From JAIBJN01 sp963802795 (GTDB lineage: Bacteria > Actinomycetota > Thermoleophilia > Gaiellales > Gaiellaceae), in contig CAWDJV010000005.1 in the NCBI GenBank assembly GCA_963802795.1, positions 62,001-126,000 on the forward strand: a stretch of 64,000 nt of DNA, given 5' to 3'. Shown here piece by piece: positions 51,236 to 60,705 of this stretch. The position numbers and the translations under genes are program-made. The notes under the pieces are model-generated. The model saw only the letters and a program-made list of their open reading frames with translations, was not told where the DNA came from and did not search any database. Numbering within the stretch: position 1 is the stretch's first letter; each line of letters begins with the position of its first letter.

Positions 51236-52626
51236 CTAGGGGACGGCCCGGTCCCAGGCGTCTGCGAGCACGTCGCCGAGGATGCCGACGATCTCGTCGA
51301 ACTGCTCCTGCTCGGCGACGAGCGGCGGAGAGATCTGCACGACGGGGTCGCCGCGGTCGTCGGCCCGGCAGATGAGCCCCGCCTCGAAGAGCCGCGGCGA
51401 AAGGAAGCCGCGCAGGAGCGTCTCGCACTCCGCCTCCGAGAACGTCTCGCGGGTCTCCTTGTCCTTGACGAGCTCGAGGGCGTAGAAGAAGCCCGTCCCG
51501 CGCAGGTCGCCGACGATCGGAAGGTCGAGGAGCTGCGCGAGCGTGGCGCGGAAACGCGTCCTCGCGCTCGGCGACATGCTCGACCAGGCGCTCGCGCCGC
51601 ATGATCTCGATGTTCTTGAGCGCGATCGCCGCCTGGACCGGGTGGCCGCCGAAGGTCATCCCGTGCGTGTACATCGCCGTCCCCTCGAGGAACGGCTCCA
51701 TCACACGGTCGGTGGCGATCAGGGCCCCGATCGCCGCGTGAGCCGACGAGAGCCCCTTCGCCGACGTGATCAGGTCCGGGCGGATGTCGTAGCGCTCGGA
51801 GCCGAACCACGCGCCGAGGCGCCCGAAGCCGGTGATGACCTCGTCGGCACAGAGCGAGGATCCCGTAGCGGTCGCAGATCTCGCGGACGCCCGCCCAGTA
51901 GCCGGCCGGAGGCGTGAACGAGCCGCCCGCGTTCTGGACCGGCTCCATGATCACCATCGCCACGGTGTCCGCGCCCGTCTGCACGATCGCCTCCTCCAGG
52001 TCTCCGAGCAGGAAGGCGGTGAACTCCTCCTCCGTCTCCTCCGGAGGCCGGTGGTAGCGGTTCGTGTTGTGGACGTGCACGGCGTCCGGGACGAGCGGCT
52101 CGAAGGGCGTCCGGAGCGCGGCGATGCCGTTGATGGAGAGCGCGCCCATCGTCGTGCCGTGGTAGGCGATCCGGCGCGCGATCGCCTTCCAGCGGCGCTC
52201 GCCGCGCGCAGCGTGGTACTGGCGTGCGAGCTTCCAGGCGGACTCGACCGCCTCCGAGCCGCCCGAGACGAAGAAGACACGGTTCAGGTCACCAGGCGCG
52301 AGCGAGGCGACCTCGGCCGCGAGCTCGATCGCGCGCGGATGGGCGTAGTTCCAGTTCGTGTAGAAGGGCAGCTCGCGGAGCTGCGCGGCCGCTGCCTCCC
52401 CCACCTCCTCGCCGAAGCTGTAGCCGATGTTGACCGCGAAGAGCCCCGCAAGCGCGTCGAGGTAGCGCTTGCCGTTCACGTCCTCGAGGTAGCAGCCGTC
52501 GCCCCGCACGATGATCGGCACTTCCTCTTGCGCAAAGCCCGACATGCGGGTGAAGTGCAGCCACAGGTGGTCGCGCGCGGCCTTCTGCAGCTCGTCGGCG
52601 GAGAGGGAGGTTGCGGGGAAGCTCAT
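51236..52626 (-). CDS. Class III aminotransferase, putrescine/omega-amino acid type (two frameshifts)
   Basis: From ATG 52626, overlapping the potC stop. One extra base near 51853 and one near 51558 must be removed, giving exactly 463 codons. Motifs: IIVRGDGCYLEDVNGKRYLD, FFVSGGSEAVESAWKLARQY, MEPVQNAGGSFTPPAGYW, the ADEVITGFGRLGAWFGSERY segment and the PLP lysine in LITSAKGLSSAHAAIGALIA. It should transfer an amino group from putrescine or another diamine to pyruvate or 2-oxoglutarate, giving an aminoaldehyde for the ALDH of the same operon. Confidence 0.85.
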
Positions 52627-53480
52627 ACGGCTCCTTTCGGCGCCCGGCGCCACTGGAAGAGAATGTTGGCGAGCATCAGCACGATGGCCACGCCGAAGAT
52701 CATTGTGCCGATGACGTTGACCTCGGGCGGGACGCCGCGCTGCGCCTGGCTCCAGACATAGAGCGGGAACGTCTCCGTCGTACCCGAGTTGAAGCTCGTG
52801 ATCACGAAGTCGTCGATCGAGAGGGAGAAGGCGAGCAGGGCGCCGGCGAGAATCCCGGGGCGATCAGCGGCAACGTGATGCGGAAGAACGTCACGAACTC
52901 GTTCGCGCCCAGATCCATCGCGGCCTCCTCCACGTGCCGGTCGAAGCCGACCAGCCGCGCCCGCACGGTCACGACGACGAAGCTGATGCAGAACATGATG
53001 TGGGCGGCCACGATCGTCCAGAAGCCGAGCGCGGTTCCCAGGTTCAGGAAGAGCGCGAGGAGGGAGGCGCCGAGGACGATCTCGGGCGCCGTGAGCGGGC
53101 ACGAAGATGAGCAGGTTCGTCGTGCCGCGGCCCCGGAAGTGGTAGCGGACCAGGGCCAGCGCAACGAGGGTTCCCAGGATCACCGACACGATCGTGGCGA
53201 GCACCGCGACCTTGATGCTCGTTGCCACCGAATCGCCGAGAAAGGGCGGACCGAACGGATTCGTCCAGTGCGCGGTCGTGAAGCCCTCCCAGGTGTAGTT
53301 GAAGCGCCCGGCCGGGTCGTTGAAGGAGAAGACGATCACGACCACGATCGGGAGCATCAGGTAGGCGAGCGCCAGGATCCCGACGACGGTGAGGGTGTGG
53401 TGCCGGGCGAACGCCCAGGCCCTTGCGAGCGCGCTCACCCGGCGCCGGGGCAGCGGCTCGGTCCCGGCGGCCGTGGTCAT
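52623..53480 (-). CDS. potC: Spermidine/putrescine ABC permease, PotC-like (one insertion, one deletion)
   Basis: The frame opens and closes normally (ATG 53480 to TGA 52623, 285 residues), but between about 53100 and 52858 the sensible sequence is one frame away: LTAPEIVLGASLLALFLNLG, the EAA-like EEAAMDLGANEFVTFFRITL and PLIAPG. One extra G and one missing base explain this. The ends are clean: YLMLPIVVVIVFSFNDPAGR and LPLYVWSQAQRGVPPEVNVI. It is the second permease of a polyamine importer; start and stop overlap its neighbours by 4 bases. Confidence 0.87.
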   Translation of the reverse strand: MTTAAGTEPLPRRRVSALARAWAFARHHTLTVVGILALAYLMLPIVVVIVFSFNDPAGRFNYTWEGFTTAHWTNPFGPPFLGDSVATSIKVAVLATIVSVILGTLVALALVRYHFRGRGTTNLLIFVPAHGARDRPRRLPPRALPEPGNRARLLDDRGRPHHVLHQLRRRDRAGAAGRLRPARGGGRDGSGRERVRDVLPHHVAADRPGILAGALLAFSLSIDDFVITSFNSGTTETFPLYVWSQAQRGVPPEVNVIGTMIFGVAIVLMLANILFQWRRAPKGAV

Positions 53481-54334
53481 CCTGCGAGCCGTTCCGTCCC
53501 CACCAGTCTGGTGTAGACGACGATCAGGAGCAGGATGACCACCATGAGGATCACCGAGAGCGCCGCCGCCTGCCCGTAGTCGGTGATCTCGAGGAACTTG
53601 GACTGGATGACGTTTCCGATCATGGCCTGATTCGGCGTCCCCAGGAGCTCGGCGTTGATGAAGTCTCCCGCCGCGGGGATGAAGGTCAGCAGCGTCCCGG
53701 CGATCACCCCCGGCATCGACAGCGGCAGCGTCACGCGCAGGAAGGCCTTCGTGCTCGACGCGTAGAGGTCCTTGGCCGCCTCGATCATGCTCTTGTCGAT
53801 CTGCTCCAGGCTCACGTACAGGGGCAGCGCCATGAACGGCAGGAAGTTGTAGGTGATGCCCGCGATCACCGCCGTGGAGGTGGCCAGCACCCGCCCGTCG
53901 TCGGCGACGAGTCCCACGAGCTGCAGTGCGTTCACGACGAAGCCGTCGTCCGACAGGATGTTCTGCCAGGCGAGCGTCCGGATCAGGTAGGTGACGAAGA
54001 AAGGCGCGATGATGAAGAGGAGGAGCAGGTTCTTCCAGCGCCCGCCGCGGAAGGCGATCCAGTACGTGAGCGGGTAGGAGATGAGCAGGGCGACCACGGT
54101 CGCGATGCCGGCGTACTGGAGCGAGCGGTAGAACTGCTCGCGGTAGGTGCTGAAAGCCTCGGAGTAGTTGTCCCAGGCCCAGGTGAACGTGTAGCCGACC
54201 TGGACCGTCCCCTCCTGGAGGGACGTGTAGCCGAGGTAGTAGAGCGGGACGACGAAGAACAGGATCAGGAACGCGATCCCCGGCGCCAGGAGCAGGTACG
54301 GCGTCAGCCAGCGATGGCGGTGGAGGAAGCCCAT
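53477..54334 (-). CDS. potB: Spermidine/putrescine ABC permease, PotB-like
   Basis: 285 residues, six membrane segments, no frameshift. PYLLLAPGIAFLILFFVVPL at the N-terminus, FFVTYLIRTLAWQNILSDDG, the EAA loop region MIEAAKDLYASSTKAFLRVT and TLPLSMPGVIAGTLLTFIPA are typical of PotB. It forms the channel together with PotC. It starts 19 bases after the potD stop, and its own stop overlaps potC. Confidence 0.93.
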   Translation of the reverse strand: MGFLHRHRWLTPYLLLAPGIAFLILFFVVPLYYLGYTSLQEGTVQVGYTFTWAWDNYSEAFSTYREQFYRSLQYAGIATVVALLISYPLTYWIAFRGGRWKNLLLLFIIAPFFVTYLIRTLAWQNILSDDGFVVNALQLVGLVADDGRVLATSTAVIAGITYNFLPFMALPLYVSLEQIDKSMIEAAKDLYASSTKAFLRVTLPLSMPGVIAGTLLTFIPAAGDFINAELLGTPNQAMIGNVIQSKFLEITDYGQAAALSVILMVVILLLIVVYTRLVGTERLAG

Positions 54335-54353
54335 TGCCGGAGCGCGTGAGCGG

Positions 54354-55551
54354 CTAGACGCCGATCACGGCCTGCCACTTCTCCTGGTAGTCGACGTTCT
54401 CGATCGCCTCCGGGTTGAACTCGTAGATGTTCTCGAGCACCTCGGGGGTCGGGAAGATCAGCGGATCCTCCGCGAGCGCCGGGTCGATCTCGGTGATGGC
54501 CTCCTTCGTCCCCTTGACCGGCGTGATGTAGTTCACGTACGCGGCGACCTCGGCCGCGATCGCCGGGTCGTAGAAGAAGTTCATGAACTTCGACGCCGTG
54601 TAGACGTCGCCGCCCGTGGGGATGACCATCGTGTCGACGGACGTCATGCCGCCGGCGTCCGGGATGGTGAACTGAGGTTCGGGTTGTCCGGCTGGAGGAT
54701 GACGATGTCGCCCGACCAGGCGATCGAGGCCCAGACGTCGCCCTTGGAGAGCGGGCCCGTGTAGTCGTTGCCCGTGAACTGGCGGATCTGCCCGTCGTCC
54801 ACCGCCTTCTGGACCTTGGCGATGGCCTCGTCGTAGGCCGTCGGCTCGATGTCGCCCGCCGGGTCGACGTCCATCTCGAGGAGGAAGAGGCCGATCGTGT
54901 CCTCCATCGAGTCGAGCATCGTGATCTTCCCCTTGAGCGCGGGGTCGAGGAGCTGCTCGACCGAGGTGAGCTCCCACCGACCTTCTTCGGGTCGTAGCCG
55001 ATGCCCGTGATGTACGTCTGCCAGGGCAGGCTGTAGTCGCGGTTCGGGTCCCAGGACGGGCTCTTGAGCGTGTCCTCGAGGTTCACCATGTTCGGGATCG
55101 CGCTCTTGTCGAGCTTCTGGAGGTAGCCGAGCCTGAGCAGGCGTGCGGCGAGCCAGGCGGTCGGGACGATGATGTCCCGGTCGATCGACTGGCCGCGCGA
55201 GAGCGGCGCCTGGATCTCGCCGAAGAACTCCTCGTTCGAGTTGATGTCCTCGAGGTAGTTGACCTTGACCCCGGTCTCCTTCTCGAACTGCTCGAGGGTC
55301 GGGAACTTGGTCGCGTCGTCGTTCTGGTCGATGTAGTACGGCCAGTTCGAGACGGTGATCTCGTCGGCGAGCACCTGCTCGACCGTCGTCGCCGCGGTCT
55401 CCGTGTCAGGCTGCTGGGCCTCGATCCCCTCCCCTCCGCCGCACGCGGCGAGGAAGCCTGGCAGGGACAGCGTCACACCGCCCACTGCCGCCCGCCGCAG
55501 GAGCTGCTGCCGGGTCATCGGTTGGTTGATCTTCTCGAACGGCTGCTTCAT
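54354..55551 (-). CDS. potD: Polyamine ABC substrate-binding lipoprotein, PotD-like (two missing bases)
   Basis: From ATG 55551 the N-terminus combines a twin-arginine-like start and lipobox (MTRQQLLRRAAVGGVTLSLP, then GFLAACGGG). Two one-base deletions, near 54978 and 54675, shift the frame; correcting them gives about 399 residues. Parts include VSNWPYYIDQNDDATKFPTL, KITMLDSMEDTIGLFLLEMD, FTGNDYTGPLSKGDVWASIA and MVIPTGGDVYTASKFMNFFY. It captures spermidine or putrescine outside the membrane for PotABC. ATGA overlap with potA. Confidence 0.88.
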
Positions 55552-56657
55552 CGTTCGCCCTCCTCCTGTGCTTCTACTACGAAGGTCGCGTCGGGGCTCC
55601 AGCTGAGCGTCACCTGGTTCCCCGGGTGCACCGAGGGCGGCCCCGCCTCGGCGTTCTGGACGTAGAGCGTTATCGCGCCTGCCGACGTGTCGACGATGTA
55701 CTGGGTGGAGACGCCGATGTATGCGCTCTCGCGAACCTCGCCGGCCAGGTGGTTCTCCTCCTGGGCCCCGAGGCGCACCTTCTCGGGGCGGATGCCGATC
55801 GAGACGTCGCCGGTCCGTCCGGACGCCGCCGGCGCCCGGACTACGGTCCCGCCGGCGAGCCGGACGACGCCGTCACCCTCGACCGTGCCGTGCAGGAGGT
55901 TCGAGATCCCCAGGAACCCGGCGACGAAGGCGGTGCGCGGCGTCTCGTAGAGCTCGGTCGGCGTCCCGAGCTGCTCGATCCTGCCGTCGTGCATGACGGC
56001 GATCGAGTCCGCCATCGTCATGGCCTCCTCCTGGTCGTGCGTCACGTGCACGAAGGTGATCCCCACCTCGTGCTGGATGCGCTTGAGCTCGAGCTGCATC
56101 TGCTTGCGGAGCTTCATGTCGAGCGCGCCGAGAGGCTCGTCGAGGAGCAGGACGCGCGGGCGGTTCACGAGCGCGCGCGCCAGCGCGACACGCTGCTGCT
56201 GGCCGCCGGAGAGCTGCCGCGGCTTGCGCCGCTCGAACCCGGTCAGGGCGACCAGCTCGAGCGCCTCGGCGACGCGTTCCTTCAGCTCGGCGCCCTTCAC
56301 GCCCCTGCGCTTGAGGCCGAAGGCGACGTTGTCGGCGATCGAGAGGTGCGGGAAGAGCGCGTAGCTCTGGAAGACGGTGTTGACGTCGCGCTTGTACGGG
56401 GGCAGGCCCGTCACGTCGCGGTCGCCGAGGTAGATGGTGCCCGCCGTCGGCTCCTCGAAGCCGCCGATCATGCGCAGGCTCGTGGTCTTGCCACAGCCCG
56501 ACGGGCCGAGCAGCGCGAAGAAGCTCCCGCGAGGAATCTGGAGCGAGACGTCGTCGACCGCGACCACGTCGTCGAAGCGCTTCGTTACCGACTCGAGCCT
56601 GACGTCGGCCACGGCGGCGCTTTCCGGCTCGCGCTCGACCTGTTGCTCAACCGCCAT
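55548..56657 (-). CDS. potA: Polyamine ABC transporter ATP-binding protein
   Basis: 369 residues. Walker A FFALLGPSGCGKTTSLRMIG, VFQSYALFPHLSIADNVAFG, signature RQLSGGQQQRVALARALVNR, Walker B VLLLDEPLGALDMKLR and VHVTHDQEEAMTMADSIAVM are intact, and the C-terminal TOBE domain has VSIGIRPEKVRLGAQ. The length and TOBE domain fit PotA. It lies between the ALDH and the binding protein gene. Confidence 0.94.
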   Translation of the reverse strand: MAVEQQVEREPESAAVADVRLESVTKRFDDVVAVDDVSLQIPRGSFFALLGPSGCGKTTSLRMIGGFEEPTAGTIYLGDRDVTGLPPYKRDVNTVFQSYALFPHLSIADNVAFGLKRRGVKGAELKERVAEALELVALTGFERRKPRQLSGGQQQRVALARALVNRPRVLLLDEPLGALDMKLRKQMQLELKRIQHEVGITFVHVTHDQEEAMTMADSIAVMHDGRIEQLGTPTELYETPRTAFVAGFLGISNLLHGTVEGDGVVRLAGGTVVRAPAASGRTGDVSIGIRPEKVRLGAQEENHLAGEVRESAYIGVSTQYIVDTSAGAITLYVQNAEAGPPSVHPGNQVTLSWSPDATFVVEAQEEGER

Positions 56658-56695
56658 CGCTCACCTCCCGCGGGTGAGGGTCGGAAGCCCTCCTC

Positions 56696-58133
56696 TTAGT
56701 CGATCTTCGCCATGACGTGCTTGATCTGGGTGTAGTCCTCGAGCGAGTAGGGGGACAGGTCCTTCCCGTAGCCCGACTGCTTGTAGCCGCCGTGCGGCAT
56801 CTCGGACACGAGCGGAATGTGGTCGTTGATCCAGACCGTTCCGAACTGGAGCTTGCGCGCCGCGTTCAGGGCCCGTCCGATGTCGCGCGTCCAGACCGAG
56901 GACGCCAGCCCGTACTTGACGTCGTTCGCCCACGCGATCGCCTCGTCGTCCTCCGCGAAGCGCTGGACGGTGACGACGGGGCCGAAGACCTCGCGCTGGA
57001 CGATCTCGTCGGCCTGGTCGACGTCGACGACGACAGTCGGGTTGACGAAGAAACCGCGGTCGCCGTTCGACCCGCCACCCGTGAGGACGGTCGCTCCTTC
57101 GGCTCGCTCGAGGAAGCCGAAGACCCGCTCCTGCTGGTCCTTGGAGATCACCGGGACCCATCTCGACGTCCTCGCCCTCGGCCGGGTCGGCGACGTTGAT
57201 CGCCTCGACGGCCGGGACGAGCTCCTCGAGGAGCTTGTCGTAGATCTTCGGGCCGGCCATGACGCGCGAGGCCGCGGTGCAGTCCTGCCCGGAGTTCCAG
57301 TAGCCGGCGATCTTGATCCCCTCGGCGACAGCCGCGGGGTCGGCGTCGTCGAAGACGAGCACGGGCGCCTTGCCGCCGAGCTCGAGGTGGACGCGCTTGA
57401 CGGTGTCGGCTGCGTTGCGCGCGATGATCTTGCCGGTCTCGACGTCGCCCGTGAGGGAGACGAGGCGGACGTCGGGGTGCTTGACGAGCGCCTCGCCCGC
57501 CGGGACGCCGTCGCCGGTGATGACGTTGAGGACGCCCGGCGGGATGATCCCCTCGGCGAGCTCGACGAAGCGGAGCAGCGTGAGCGGCGTCTGCTCGGAC
57601 GGCTTCAACACCTGGACGTTGCCCGCCGCAAGGGCCGGCCCGAGCTTCCAGACGGCCATCCAGAGCGGGTAGTTCCAGGGGGCGATCCCGGCGACGACCC
57701 CCAGCGGCTCACGGCGGATCCACGAGGTGTGCTCGGCCATGTACTCGCCGGTCGAGCGGCCTTCGAGGATGCGCGCGGCCCCTGCGAAGAAGCGAAGGTT
57801 GTCGGCCATCTCCGCGGGCTCGTCCCGGGCGGCGGCAATCGGCTTGCCGACGTTCTTCGACTCGAGCGCGGCGAGCTCCTCGGCGTTCTCCTCGATGACG
57901 TCCGCGAGCTTGAGGAGCATCTCTGCGCGCTCGCGCGGCGTGGAGTCGAGCCACTCGGGGAGCGCGTTCTTGGCCGCCTGGACGGCGCGGTCGGCGTCCT
58001 CTGCGGTGCTGGCCGGAACCTCGGCGATCGCCTCTCCCGTCGCCGGGTTCAGGACCTCCATCGTCTCGCCGCCGGCGGAGTCGACCCACTCACCGCCGAT
58101 GTAGTTCTTGTGCTGGGACACGGCAACGCTCAT
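56696..58133 (-). CDS. Aldehyde dehydrogenase, gamma-aminobutyraldehyde type (frameshift near 57157)
   Basis: From ATG 58133; one extra G after GAGATGGGTCCC must be removed, giving exactly 479 codons. Motifs: VVAGIAPWNYPLWMAVWKLG, VRLVSLTGDVETGKIIARNA, the general base in HLELGGKAPVLVF, the nucleophile in YWNSGQDCTAASRVM, then MGPVISKDQQERVFGFLERA and EVFGPVVTVQRFAEDDEAIA. The NSGQDCTA cysteine region and operon context (Pot transporter, aminotransferase) match gamma-aminobutyraldehyde dehydrogenase, giving GABA from putrescine. Confidence 0.87.
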
Positions 58134-58251
58134 CTCGCCAACCTCCCTTTCCGACGCTGTGGCCAGCGTAACCCCCGGCTGGTTCTCGAACAAGCGGAAC
58201 TGCGCGGGCCCCAGCGCCCGATACGAGTGGAGGGCAGGCTGTCGACTCGCC

Positions 58252-59334
58252 CTAGCGACGGGCCATCGCTTCGACCAGGCGGTCCGTCGGCAGCTCGTGC
58301 ACGACCGTCCCACCGTGCCCGCTCATCGTCTCGGCGGCGCAGAGCGCGTTCAGGATTGCCTCTTCGGTCGCCTCGATGACGGCGTAGAAGAGCGGCGTGA
58401 TGTGGCCGTTGGGCAGCATCTCGAGCGGGACCGTGAGCGGGCTCTCCGCCGCTACGTCGGCCGCCGGAAGCCCGCGGTTTCCGGTGGAGAAGCAGAGGAA
58501 GAGGTCGCCGCTCGAGTTCTCCCCGGCGCCGCCGACGCGGGCGATTCCGAGCCCGGCGCGCTGGGCGAGCCGGTCGCACTGGCCCGGCAGGAGCGCGGCC
58601 GTCGTCGCCACGACGACGATGATCGAGCCGCCCGAGGTCGCGCCCGGTACGCCGGGCAAGGGGACGACGGACGCGGGGATTTCCTCTCCGACGGGAACCC
58701 CGTCCACGCGGAGGCGGTCGCGCCGGCCGTAGTTCGCCTGGACGAGGACCCCGACGACGTGACCGCCGACCTCTTCCACGACGCGAGACGAGGTGCCGAT
58801 GCCGCCCTTGAACTCGTGGCAGATCATGCCCGTGCCGCCGCCGACGCTCCCCTCGGCGACCGGCCCGCCCTGGGCGGCCGCGGTCGCAGCCCGCACGTGC
58901 TCCGGGCGGACGTGCATCCCGTTGATGTCGTTCAGGGAGCCGTCCCAGGTCTCGCCGACGACCGGCAGGCTCCAGAACTCGTCGCCGGCGTCCCGCTCTT
59001 GGACCTCCGCTGCGATCAGCGCGTCGTGGACGACTCCCACGGAGTGGGTGTTCGTGAGCCCGACAGGCGAGGTGAGCATCCCCGACTCCCGCACCCACTC
59101 GAGCCCGGTCAGCTCCCCGTTTCCGTTCAGGCGGTGCGCTCCCGCAAAGACCGGCTCCCTCCAGGGGTCGCCTTCGTGGGGAAAGAGGACGGTGACGCCG
59201 GTGCGCACCGAGTCGCCTTCGATGATCGTCTCGTGCCCGACGCGGACGCCGGGAACGTCGGTGATCGCATTGAGCTCTCCGGTCGGAAGGCTCCCGATCG
59301 AGATGCCGAGATCCCGTGCGCGGGGCCTGGCCAC
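58252..59334 (-). CDS. P1-family peptidase, DmpA/BapA type (S58)
   Basis: 360 residues from GTG 59334. NAITDVPGVRVGHETIIEGD, GLTNTHSVGVVHDALIAAEV, GSVGGGTGMICHEFKGGIGT and the autoprocessing region PGATSGGSIIVVVATTAALL (Gly-Ser cleavage site) are typical. The family consists of self-cleaving Ntn-like aminopeptidases acting on D-amino acid or beta-peptide substrates. A TAGCCT hexamer lies 7 bases upstream of GTG with no ribosome site, so a leaderless message is likely. It shares a 10-base promoter overlap with the divergent Nudix gene. Confidence 0.92.
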   Translation of the reverse strand: MARPRARDLGISIGSLPTGELNAITDVPGVRVGHETIIEGDSVRTGVTVLFPHEGDPWREPVFAGAHRLNGNGELTGLEWVRESGMLTSPVGLTNTHSVGVVHDALIAAEVQERDAGDEFWSLPVVGETWDGSLNDINGMHVRPEHVRAATAAAQGGPVAEGSVGGGTGMICHEFKGGIGTSSRVVEEVGGHVVGVLVQANYGRRDRLRVDGVPVGEEIPASVVPLPGVPGATSGGSIIVVVATTAALLPGQCDRLAQRAGLGIARVGGAGENSSGDLFLCFSTGNRGLPAADVAAESPLTVPLEMLPNGHITPLFYAVIEATEEAILNALCAAETMSGHGGTVVHELPTDRLVEAMARR

Positions 59335-59341
59335 GGGCAAC

Positions 59342-59351
59342 AGGCTAGGGT
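59342..59351. promoter_or_regulatory. Overlapping divergent -10 hexamers
   Basis: TAGCCT on the minus strand (59347-59342) and TAGGGT on the plus strand (59346-59351) share bases in the 30-base gap between the P1 peptidase and Nudix starts. Only one polymerase could bind at a time, so expression of the two genes may be mutually exclusive. Confidence 0.4.
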
Positions 59352-59364
59352 GCCCCTCGGCCGG

Positions 59365-59793
59365 ATGACCGTCGCTCGCCTTCCGCTCGCTCTCCTCGAG
59401 AGACCAGACTCGATCGTCGTGGTCGCCGTCGACGGCGAGTCGATCGTCGTCGTCCGGCAGACGCGGGCGGGCGCGAAGGGCCGCACGCTCGAGCTTCCCG
59501 CCGGGTCGATCGAAGCGGGCGAGACGCCCGAGGAGTGCGCCGCGCGCGAGCTGGTCGAGGAGTGCGGGCTCGCGGCCGGCTCGTGGCGGAAGCTCGGCTC
59601 GTTCTGGGCGGCGCCGGACTACTCGACGGAGTACGTGCACGCCTTCGAGGCGACCGAGCTCACCGACGTGGGCATCGGCGAGCGTGAGGAGGGCGACGAC
59701 CTCGTCATGGAGCGCCTGCCGACTCGTGGCATTCTCCGGGAGCTCTCGGACGCGGGCTCCCTCGCCGCGCTTGCGCTCTGGCTGCAGGGCTGA
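59365..59793 (+). CDS. Nudix hydrolase, ADP-ribose pyrophosphatase-like
   Basis: 142 residues from ATG 59365. The Nudix box is complete: GSIEAGETPEECAARELVEE followed by CGL (about residues 50-72). ELPAGSIEAGE just before it and FWAAPDYSTEYVHAFEATEL after it fit the ADP-ribose/NDP-sugar pyrophosphatase branch. The enzyme hydrolyses nucleoside diphosphate derivatives with a divalent metal. Single gene, convergent with the EamA gene. Confidence 0.9.
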   Translation: MTVARLPLALLERPDSIVVVAVDGESIVVVRQTRAGAKGRTLELPAGSIEAGETPEECAARELVEECGLAAGSWRKLGSFWAAPDYSTEYVHAFEATELTDVGIGEREEGDDLVMERLPTRGILRELSDAGSLAALALWLQG

Positions 59794-59815
59794 GGGCACG
59801 CGGGTGTCCTCTCCA

Positions 59816-59847
59816 GCCACGTCCAGGGGTCTGACCCCAGACGTGGC
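59816..59847. terminator. 32-base palindrome between convergent genes, core GGGGTCTGACCCC
   Basis: Arms GCCACGTC (59816-59823) and GACGTGGC (59840-59847) enclose the 13-base palindrome GGGGTCTGACCCC (59826-59838). It lies between the Nudix and EamA stops. It shares its core, apart from the central base, with 15493-15505. Probably a bidirectional terminator or a REP-like repeat. Confidence 0.65.
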
Positions 59848-59868
59848 CGCTAGAGACAGCGCCGGCTT

Positions 59869-60690
59869 CTAGAAGCCGAGCAGAGCGACGCCGACGGCGA
59901 CGAGCACCGCGCCCGCAACGCGCGCCGGGCCGACACGCTCCTGGAGGAAGAGCGCGGCTCCCAGTGTTGCGATGACGATGCTCGTCTCGCGGACGGCGGC
60001 GACGGGCGCCGCCTCGGCGCGCGCGAGCGCGGCGAGGACGAGGCCGTACGCGATGCCGATGCCGAGGCCCGCGACGATCGTGGCACCGCTCACCTCGGCC
60101 CGAAGCGCGGCGCGTCCCTTCGCGACGGCGACCCCCGCGGCGTACCCGATCGCCGGCACGACGAGCAGGAGCTCGAGATACGTGATCGCGTTGGCGAAAC
60201 GAATGCCCTCGTTGTCCACGAGCGTGTACGCGGCGATGGAACAGGCGATGGCGAGGCCGAAGAGCACCCCGGACCACTCCCCCGGACGGCGCAGGCCGCG
60301 GACGAGGAGCACCCCGAGCCCAACCAGGCACACGCCTACGGCCTGGACGGCCGTTGTGTCCGCGCCCAGGGCGAGCACGCCGACGACCAGGACCAGCACA
60401 GGCGCGACTCCGCGCGCGAGCGGGTAGACCACCGAGAGCTCCGCCCGCCGGTAGGCGGCGCCGAGCAGAGCGAAGTAGATGAGCTCGAGCAGCGAGCTGG
60501 CCGCAATGTACGGCCACGCCCCCGACTCGAGCTCCCAGAAGAGAACGGCGACCGGCGCGAAGACGACGACGGCCGTGAGGAGCGCGACCGCGCCTGCGGC
60601 CTCGGGGTCGCGCGCCCGCGCGATCAGGAGATTCCAGAGCGCGTGCACGAAGGCCGCGGCGAGAGCGAGCAGGAAGGCGGAGGCGGGCAC
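59869..60690 (-). CDS. EamA/DMT-family transporter, second copy
   Basis: 273 residues from GTG 60690, ten membrane segments. FVHALWNLLIARARDPEAAG, ELIYFALLGAAYRRAELSVV, AYTLVDNEGIRFANAITYLE and LAALARAEAAPVAAVRETSI are typical of the EamA family (the RETS motif is common in this branch). Not closely similar to the EamA protein at 19156. It starts 15 bases downstream of the PhyH stop, so it may belong to the operon of the oxidases. Likely exports a small metabolite. Confidence 0.83.
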   Translation of the reverse strand: MPASAFLLALAAAFVHALWNLLIARARDPEAAGAVALLTAVVVFAPVAVLFWELESGAWPYIAASSLLELIYFALLGAAYRRAELSVVYPLARGVAPVLVLVVGVLALGADTTAVQAVGVCLVGLGVLLVRGLRRPGEWSGVLFGLAIACSIAAYTLVDNEGIRFANAITYLELLLVVPAIGYAAGVAVAKGRAALRAEVSGATIVAGLGIGIAYGLVLAALARAEAAPVAAVRETSIVIATLGAALFLQERVGPARVAGAVLVAVGVALLGF

Positions 60691-60705
60691 GGGACGTAGT
60701 CTCTG

